Under the pieces are notes generated by a model that worked only from the letters and a program-made list of their open reading frames with translations, was not told where the DNA came from and did not search any database. The translations under genes and the position numbers were made by a program. A DNA stretch of 44,292 nucleotides from an uncultured Verrucomicrobiota bacterium. GTDB lineage: Bacteria > Verrucomicrobiota > Verrucomicrobiia > Limisphaerales > UBA1096. The stretch covers positions 1 through 44,292 of the forward strand of contig CAJWEP010000004.1 of the NCBI GenBank assembly GCA_913030945.1, given 5' to 3'. Below, piece after piece: positions 38,202-44,292 of this stretch; position 1 is the first letter of the stretch, and the number at the start of each line of letters is the position of its first letter.

Positions 38202-39901
38202 TACAATTTCACATCCGCACCGTTATCGCCCAAGCTGGCCCACGTCAACCCGGCGGCCTTGAACGCCTTCACCTCGTCGGCCATTTGGTTGAACAAACCC
38301 TCGATGCTGTTGAAGCCGTCGAGGCCGGTGACGTTGTGCACGAGCTCGTGCAGCACTTCCCACTCCGGCATCGCGTCGCCGGACGGCTCGAGGGCTTTTG
38401 TAAATTTCTGCACGCGCCCCTTCACGTTCGTGAACGTGCCGCGCTTCTCGGCGTGTGAGCAACCCGGCAGCAAATAGTCGGCCTTCCTCGTCGTGGCGTT
38501 GGGCAAAATGTCGCTGACGATGAGCATTTTCAACTTGCCGAGCAGCTTGGCGTCGATGCCGTGCTGCGTGACGTCCTCGCCGTACACGATCAGCGTCATG
38601 ATTTTGCCGGACACGATGCCCTTGACGATGGCGGACAATTTCGAGCCAACGCGCTGGGTCGTGACACCGATCAACTGCGCGCCGGTGGTGTTCGGGTTGC
38701 GATCGCCGGCGACGAGCAGATGATCGGCCTCTCCATTGCGGGGTACGGAGTCGGTCAACGCCTTGTAGCGCTTGGCCAATTTATTCAGCAGAAAAAGCTC
38801 CTCGTTGGTTTGCCGCGCCGACGCGACGATCGCGACCGAGCCTTCGGCGGCCTTGGCTAAGTGCCCGGAAATCTCCCGCAACGCGCTTGGCCAAGTTGTG
38901 TTTCCCCGCGGCCCGTGCAGCTTGCCCAAGCGATCGTCGCGACCGATCCACTTGTAATCGAGCCGGCCCGCGTCGCACATCCAGCAACTGTTGACCGCGT
39001 CGTTTTGGCGCGGCTCGTAGCGGTACATCCTGTTTTCGCGCGAGCCGATGACCGTGTTGCAGCCGGTGCCACAGCCGGTGCAGAGGCTTTTGGTTTCCTT
39101 AAGGAACCAGACGCGCATCTGAAAGCGGAAGTCATCCGACGTCAAAGCACCGACCGGGCAGATGTCCACGGTGTTGAGCGTGTAGTTGTTGTCGAACGGC
39201 TGGCCGGGATAGCTTGAAATCGCGTTGTAGCTGCCGCGGTTCACGATGCCCAGGGCATCGTCGCCGACGACACTGGCGGTGAAACGGATGCAGCGGGTGC
39301 ACAACATGCAGCGCTCGGCGTCGAGTGTGATGCGCGGGCCAAGGTCCACCGCCTTTGGCTTGTGTACCTTCACCTCGGCGAATCGGCTCTCTGGCTGGCC
39401 ATGATCAACCGAGTATTCCTGCAGTTTGCACTCGCCGGCCTGGTCGCAGATTGGGCAGTCGAGCGGGTGGTTGATCAGCAGCGACTCGAGCACCGCCTTC
39501 CGCATCTCCTTCGTCTCAGGGCTGCTGGCGTAAATTTCCATCCCCGGCACGATGCCGGTCGCGCAACCGATGACTCCGCGCGGTGTCCCCGGTTCGTACG
39601 GAAGCTGCATCGGGAACACCTTGGGCGAACCATCCTCGTTGGTGGGCGCCTTGCCGTCCGGACCAGGGCGTCCCGGCATGGCGACGTGCACGAGGCACAT
39701 TCGGCAATTGCCTGCCACCGGCATTTTGGGGTGATAACAGTAGTGTGGAATCTCGATGCCGGCCTGCTTGCACGCCTGCAGCACGGTGGTCGGTTCCGGC
39801 TTGCCCTGCCAATTGGGCATGGTGCGCGGCACCTCCACGGCGCAGCCGTCCACTTTCACCGTGACGGTTTCGACTGCTGGTTCTGTCCGCTTGGCCGCCA
39901 T
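38201..39901 (-). CDS. nuoG: NADH-quinone oxidoreductase subunit G
   Basis: IPHYCYHPKMPVAGNCRMCLV...NHPLDCPICDQAGECKLQEYSV...RCMLCTRCIRFTASVVGDDALGIVNRG...VDICPVGALTSDDF. Start MAAKRT at 39901. Confidence 0.92.
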   Translation of the reverse strand: MAAKRTEPAVETVTVKVDGCAVEVPRTMPNWQGKPEPTTVLQACKQAGIEIPHYCYHPKMPVAGNCRMCLVHVAMPGRPGPDGKAPTNEDGSPKVFPMQLPYEPGTPRGVIGCATGIVPGMEIYASSPETKEMRKAVLESLLINHPLDCPICDQAGECKLQEYSVDHGQPESRFAEVKVHKPKAVDLGPRITLDAERCMLCTRCIRFTASVVGDDALGIVNRGSYNAISSYPGQPFDNNYTLNTVDICPVGALTSDDFRFQMRVWFLKETKSLCTGCGTGCNTVIGSRENRMYRYEPRQNDAVNSCWMCDAGRLDYKWIGRDDRLGKLHGPRGNTTWPSALREISGHLAKAAEGSVAIVASARQTNEELFLLNKLAKRYKALTDSVPRNGEADHLLVAGDRNPNTTGAQLIGVTTQRVGSKLSAIVKGIVSGKIMTLIVYGEDVTQHGIDAKLLGKLKMLIVSDILPNATTRKADYLLPGCSHAEKRGTFTNVKGRVQKFTKALEPSGDAMPEWEVLHELVHNVTGLDGFNSIEGLFNQMADEVKAFKAAGLTWASLGDNGADVKL

Positions 39902-39903
39902 CG

Positions 39904-41307
39904 CTATCTCGTCGTGGCCTCCGCGCCGCGCTTGGCCAATCGGGTCTCGTCCTCCGCACCGCGTTGCTCGAAGTCGTCGCGGAACTTGTCCACGAAACTC
40001 AGCACCGGCCAAGAGCACGCCTCGCCGAAGGCGCAAACCGTGCGGCCCTGGATGTTGTGCGCAATGTGTCGTAAATACCCGGCATCGCCCTTCCGCGCTT
40101 GACCGCTGCGCATGCGCTTGAGCGCCTTGGCCATCCATAGCGAGCCTTCCCGGCACGGGGTGCATTGACCGCAACTCTCGTGCGCATAAAAATCAGAGAG
40201 ATTGCCAAGTACCTCGATGATGTCCACTGAATCGTCGAGCACGATGATGGCACTCGAGCCGGACATCGAACCGCACTTCATCAGCGTGTCGAAGTCGTAC
40301 GGGATGTCGAGCAGGTCGAGTTTTTGCTCGACGACCTCCCCCCGCTTGTCCTTGCTTTTGATGTCAAACTTCTCGCCGGCGCGGAACACTTTTGATGATG
40401 AACCGCCAGGAATGATGGCCTGCAGCTTGCGCCCGTCGTGCAGTCCATGACCGAAGTTCTTGTGAAAGATCAATTCGCCGAGGGTGGCCTTGCCAACCTC
40501 GATTTCGTAGTAACCGGGTCGCTTGACGTTGCCACTCAAGCTGACGATGCGAGTGCCGGTGTTGTTCGGCGTGCCCAGCGCAGCATAGGCATTGCCGCCC
40601 ATGGCCAGCACGTTGCGGACGTTGCAGAGGGTCTCGACATTGTTGACGATAGTCGGGCACATGTAGAGGCCAAGCGCGGCTGGAAAGTACGGCGGCTTGA
40701 TGCGCGGATACGGCCGTTTGCCCTCGAGCGACTCGATGAGTCCGGTTTCCTCGCCGCAAATGTACGCGCCCGCGCCTCGATGCACGTGAATCTCGAGATT
40801 GTATTTTGTGCCGCAAATACCCTTGCCAAGAAAGCCATTGGCCTTGGCCTCATTGATGGCATGGTTGAGGATTTTTGCGCCCTCCGGGAACTCACCGCGA
40901 ATGTAGATGTAGGCCAGCTTCACATCGTTGGCGTAGCACGACAGGATCATGCCCTCGATGAGTTGGTGCGGATCCTTGTAGATAATCTGCCGATCCTTGA
41001 ACGTTCCCGGCTCGGATTCGTCAGCATTGCAAATGAGATAGATCGGCTTGCCGGACTTACGATTGACGAAATTCCACTTCATGCCACAAGAGAAGCCCGC
41101 TCCGCCCCGGCCGCGCAGGCCGGACGCCAGCACCTCCCTGCGGATGGCCTCCTGCGGCGTCACCACGGCGCCCTTAACCTTCTTCGGCTTGAGCCGAAAT
41201 GCCTTTTTCAACGTCCGGTAGCCACCGTGTTTCAGGTAACACCCGATGTCATTCGTGTAACCCGCCTCGTCGGCGTGCTTCAAAACAAGTTTGGTTTCTT
41301 TCGGCAT
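39904..41307 (-). CDS. nuoF: NADH-quinone oxidoreductase subunit F
   Basis: GLRGRGGAGFSCGMKWNFV...YLICNADESEPGTFKDR...GAGAYICGEETGLIESLEGKRPYPRIKPPYFP...ESCGQCTPCREG. Confidence 0.96.
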   Translation of the reverse strand: MPKETKLVLKHADEAGYTNDIGCYLKHGGYRTLKKAFRLKPKKVKGAVVTPQEAIRREVLASGLRGRGGAGFSCGMKWNFVNRKSGKPIYLICNADESEPGTFKDRQIIYKDPHQLIEGMILSCYANDVKLAYIYIRGEFPEGAKILNHAINEAKANGFLGKGICGTKYNLEIHVHRGAGAYICGEETGLIESLEGKRPYPRIKPPYFPAALGLYMCPTIVNNVETLCNVRNVLAMGGNAYAALGTPNNTGTRIVSLSGNVKRPGYYEIEVGKATLGELIFHKNFGHGLHDGRKLQAIIPGGSSSKVFRAGEKFDIKSKDKRGEVVEQKLDLLDIPYDFDTLMKCGSMSGSSAIIVLDDSVDIIEVLGNLSDFYAHESCGQCTPCREGSLWMAKALKRMRSGQARKGDAGYLRHIAHNIQGRTVCAFGEACSWPVLSFVDKFRDDFEQRGAEDETRLAKRGAEATTR

Positions 41308-41322
41308 TCAGTGATTCGAGCC

Positions 41323-41349
41323 TTGACTCATCCAGCTCACTTTTAATAT
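41323..41349 (+). promoter_or_regulatory. Candidate promoter for tRNA-Gln
   Basis: TTGACT (41323-41328), 15-bp spacer, TAATAT (41344-41349), ending 17 bp before the tRNA 5' end. Confidence 0.4.
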
Positions 41350-41366
41350 CTATTCCCGCGCGGCGT

Positions 41367-41440
41367 TGCCGAATAGTGTAACGGTAGCACGAGTGACTCT
41401 GACTCACTTTGTCTAGGTTCGAATCCTAGTTCGGCAACCA
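41367..41440 (+). tRNA. tRNA-Gln (anticodon CTG), CCA encoded
   Basis: Acceptor TGCCGAA/TTCGGCA + ACCA; anticodon arm AGTGA-CTCTGAC-TCACT; T arm CTAGG-TTCGAAT-CCTAG; D arm GTG...CAC. Confidence 0.93.
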
Positions 41441-41443
41441 TCT

Positions 41444-41932
41444 TCATTCGTCGTATTTCTTCAGGATTTCATCCGCCCCGTCGTTCGAGACGTTCTCGTA
41501 AAAATCATCGTTGCACATCATCACCGGACCGGTGCCGCAACTGGCCAGGCACTCGGCGTACTCGACACCGTATTTGCCGTCCTTCGTCCGCTGCAACCCA
41601 GGCGCATCCGCGTCCAGACCAAGTCGCTTGCAAATGTGCCCGTGCAGCTTGGCGCTCCCGGCCAACGCACAACTCAACGTGCGACAGACCCGCACCACCG
41701 TCCTGCCCGGATCTTGCTGGCGCAGCATCGGATAAAATGTCACCAACTCGTGGATGTTGATCGATTTCAACTCCAGCCTGGCCGCAGCCCATTCCTCGGC
41801 CTCGGTGGAGATGTACCCGAACTCCTCCTGCAACGCATGCAGCACCATCAACGAGGCACTGCGCTTCTCCGGGTAGTTTTTCACAAGCCGGTTGATTTCG
41901 CGCTCCAGTTTTTTGGGAACTTCTAAACTCAT
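41444..41932 (-). CDS. nuoE: NADH-quinone oxidoreductase subunit E
   Basis: 2Fe-2S thioredoxin-like: VRVCRTLSCALAGSAKLHGHI...YAECLASCGTGPVMMCNDDFYENV. Confidence 0.94.
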   Translation of the reverse strand: MSLEVPKKLEREINRLVKNYPEKRSASLMVLHALQEEFGYISTEAEEWAAARLELKSINIHELVTFYPMLRQQDPGRTVVRVCRTLSCALAGSAKLHGHICKRLGLDADAPGLQRTKDGKYGVEYAECLASCGTGPVMMCNDDFYENVSNDGADEILKKYDE

Positions 41933-43185
41933 CGGTCGCATTCCCCCATCACGAAATCGAGCGATCCCAAAATCGCCACCACGTCGCTGATCATGTATCC
42001 CGGCAGCGTATGCGACAGGATGCTCAGGTTGGCGAACGACGGTGCGCGAATCTTCAGCCGGTACGGCACGCCACCGCCCTTGCTCATGATGTAAAAGCCA
42101 AGTTCGCCCTTCGGATTCTCGGCACCAAAATAAACTTCACCGGCAGGCGCGTCCTGCCCATGCGTGACGAGCATGAACTGATGGATCAACTCCTCCATGC
42201 TGGAGAGCACCTTCTGTTTGTCCGGCAAAACAACCTTGCCATCGTCCACGCTGACCGGGCCGCCGGGCAGCTTGGCCAGGCACTGGTCGAGCAGGCGCAC
42301 GCTCTGTCGCATCTCCTCCATCCGCACGAGGTAGCGGTCATAACAGTCTCCCACCTCGCCGTACGGCACATCAAAGTCGAGTTGATCATAAACGAGGTAC
42401 GGATGCGCCTTGCGCAGGTCGTACTCGACGTTGCTGCCGCGCAGGTTCGGGCCTGTCAGGCCAAAATCTATCGCTTCCTCCCGACTGATCACGCCGACGT
42501 CCTTCGTTCTATCAACAAAAATCTTGTTGCGCGTCAGCAACTTGTCCGTCTCGCCAATGGCCGCGCTGACTTCCTTGGTAAACTTGGCCAATTCGTCCGT
42601 CCAACCCTCCGGCAAATCACGCGACAACCCGCCAATGCGCGTGTATGTCGTCGTGAACCGTGCCCCGGTCAGAGCCTCGATCAGGTTGTATATTTTTTCG
42701 CGTTCGGTGAACGTGTGCAGGAACACCGTCAGCGCTCCAACGTCCATCGCAAACGCCCCAAGTCCAAGCAGATGCGCCGAGATGCGTGCCAGCTCACAGC
42801 AAATCACCCGGATGTATTGGCAGCGTTCCGGCAGCTTGTCGTGAATGCCAAGCAGCTTCTCCACCGCCAGCGAGTAGGCAACGTTGTTGGCCAACGGCGC
42901 AAGGTAATCCAGCCGATCAGTGTACGGAGTGAACTGGTTATACGTCATGTTCTCGGCGATCTTCTCGTCGCCGCGATGCAGGTAGCCGATTTCTGGGTCG
43001 GCCTTCGTGATAATCTCGCCATCGAGCTCGAGCACCAGCCGCAACACGCCGTGCGTTGCCGGGTGCGACGGCCCCATATTCAGGATCATCTTCTCGCCCT
43101 GCACATCCCGCAACTCCTCCATCGCCTGCGCCGAGCGCGCCGCGGAATCCTTCACCTCGAGTTGCCGTGTTGCCTCCATCGTCAC
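41929..43185 (-). CDS. nuoD: NADH-quinone oxidoreductase subunit D
   Basis: MILNMGPSHPATHGVLRLVLELDGEIITKADPEIGYLHRGDEKIAE...GAFAMDVGALTVFLHTFTERE...ILGSLDFVMGECDR. Confidence 0.96.
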   Translation of the reverse strand: MTMEATRQLEVKDSAARSAQAMEELRDVQGEKMILNMGPSHPATHGVLRLVLELDGEIITKADPEIGYLHRGDEKIAENMTYNQFTPYTDRLDYLAPLANNVAYSLAVEKLLGIHDKLPERCQYIRVICCELARISAHLLGLGAFAMDVGALTVFLHTFTEREKIYNLIEALTGARFTTTYTRIGGLSRDLPEGWTDELAKFTKEVSAAIGETDKLLTRNKIFVDRTKDVGVISREEAIDFGLTGPNLRGSNVEYDLRKAHPYLVYDQLDFDVPYGEVGDCYDRYLVRMEEMRQSVRLLDQCLAKLPGGPVSVDDGKVVLPDKQKVLSSMEELIHQFMLVTHGQDAPAGEVYFGAENPKGELGFYIMSKGGGVPYRLKIRAPSFANLSILSHTLPGYMISDVVAILGSLDFVMGECDR

Positions 43186-43760
43186 TCTTCGGGATTGCGC
43201 GCCCGCGGCTCGCGCGCGGTCGGGTCGTCGCCACCTGCCACGGTGACAAATGGCCCGCCCTCAAGCGGTGCCGCGTCGGTGAACGCCACGTCCGGCATCT
43301 CGCTTGGCTTGCCGGCCAACGGAAAATCTTTTCGTAACGGAAAAAACGGGTAGCCCTCCCACATCAGGATTCGCCGTAGATCGGGATGCCCGGCAAACCG
43401 GATGCCCATCATGTCGTACGCTTCGCGCTCGTGCCAGTTGGCCGTACGCCAAACCGCCGATACCGTGGGAAACTCCGACGCCTCTTCACCCACGCTGGTC
43501 TTCAGGCGCAAGTGGCAACCGTGTCCGTAACCGTAAAGGTGATAAACCGCCGTCCAGCGCGGTGTTTCCTCGTGGTTGTCGATGGTGGTAAGGTCGACCA
43601 GGAAATCGAAGCCCAGTGACTCCCTGGCAAACAGGCAGACCTCGGTGATTTGCGAGGCCTCCGACACCTCAAGCGTCAACTCGCCGCGAAACTCCACCGG
43701 CGCAGAGACAATCTCCTTGAATTGTTGCTCGAGCTTTTTGGCCAGTTGCTTCGCGCTCAT
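43182..43760 (-). CDS. nuoC: NADH-quinone oxidoreductase subunit C
   Basis: FDFLVDLTTIDN...VYHLYGYGHGCHLRLKTSV...TANWHEREAYDMMGIRFAGHPDLRRILMWEGYPFFPLRKDFPL. Start MSAKQ at 43760 preferred. Confidence 0.93.
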   Translation of the reverse strand: MSAKQLAKKLEQQFKEIVSAPVEFRGELTLEVSEASQITEVCLFARESLGFDFLVDLTTIDNHEETPRWTAVYHLYGYGHGCHLRLKTSVGEEASEFPTVSAVWRTANWHEREAYDMMGIRFAGHPDLRRILMWEGYPFFPLRKDFPLAGKPSEMPDVAFTDAAPLEGGPFVTVAGGDDPTAREPRARNPEE

Positions 43761-43767
43761 CCGGATC

Positions 43768-44292
43768 TCAGGCGACTGCCGCCTCCCTGGCGCGGGCTGG
43801 CTTGGCATCCTTGACGTGAGGCTCGTTTGAAATCTTGTTTTGCAGACGCATCAACCCCTCGAGCAACGCCTCCGGGCGCGGCGGGCATCCGCTAATGTAA
43901 ACATCCACCGGCAGCATCCGGTCCACCCCCTGCAACACGGCATAGCTGCGGTACATGCCGCCGGTCGAGGCGCACGCCCCCCCATCGCGATCACCCATTT
44001 CGGCTCCGGCATCTGCTCGTAAATCCGGCGCACCGCGAGCGCCATCTTGTAAGTGACCGTGCCCGCTACAATCATCAGGTCGGATTGGCGAGGCGAGAAC
44101 CGCATCACCTCCGCGCCAAACCGGGAGATATCGAACCGGCTCGCCCCCGCTGCCATCAATTCGATCGCGCAACAGGCCAGTCCCATCGGCATCGGCCAGA
44201 GCGAATGCTTGCGAAACCAGCTCACCGCCGCGTCCAATCTGGTGTGCACGACATCCCCTTCAACCTTGGAATTGTAGCCTATTTCAGTGCTG
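43768..44292 (-). pseudogene. nuoB: NADH-quinone oxidoreductase subunit B, frame interrupted at a C7/G7 run (possible assembly error); 5' end at or near window edge
   Basis: [75 protein letters not shown] in one frame; [45 protein letters not shown] in another; switch at 43977-43983. Confidence 0.85.

Noticed and set aside
736-42894. Interpreting TTGGCCAA copies as transposon/REP/MITE or CRISPR repeats
   Set aside because: Copies share only the 8-16 bp palindrome with no conserved flanks, no regular spacers and no target-site duplications; mostly in-frame within conserved genes.
42010-43353. 447-aa plus-strand ORF
   Set aside because: Antisense to nuoD/nuoC.
1-44292. Defence system, prophage, BGC, integron or CRISPR array
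   Set aside because: Nearly all space is assigned to housekeeping or metabolic genes; no integrase, transposase, Cas, RM or phage structural motifs recognised.

Overview
GC-rich bacterial chromosomal window, most likely from the PVC group (probably Verrucomicrobiota; inferred from gene content such as PSCyt/sugar dehydrogenase, DUF1080, PQQ beta-propeller, TAT-exported Gfo/Idh and a very long GreA fusion). Most of it is housekeeping. Left part: sugar dehydrogenase-cytochrome (open at the left edge), SDR, ScpA, secreted PPP-type phosphatase, PQQ beta-propeller, Gfo/Idh, LMW-PTP, fructosamine-kinase family, GreA fusion, RsmB and DUF1080. Centre: rpmI-rplT-pheS, prs-rplY-pth-rpsF-ssb-rplI, carA, esterase/SMP-30 fusion, pgk-tpiA-secG-oppA-like, HMGL-like aldolase and dprA. 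Right part: a nuo (complex I) operon on the minus strand, nuoB to nuoN, with a tRNA-Gln(CTG) on the opposite strand between nuoE and nuoF. The strongest unexplained signal is a highly iterated palindrome, TTGGCCAA (extended GCTTGGCCAAGC, up to GCGCTTGGCCAAGCGC). I count about 41 exact 8-mer copies by eye, roughly one per kb, mostly inside genes and in only two of three reading frames, plus a tandem array between two convergent genes. It resembles cyanobacterial HIP1. Other points: two genes with disrupted frames (a 2Fe-2S ferredoxin-like pseudogene and nuoB), a ScpA with a C-terminal membrane anchor, a perfect operator-like inverted repeat overlapping the pgk promoter, and the antisense tRNA in the nuo operon. 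All counts and coordinates are manual readings without computation.
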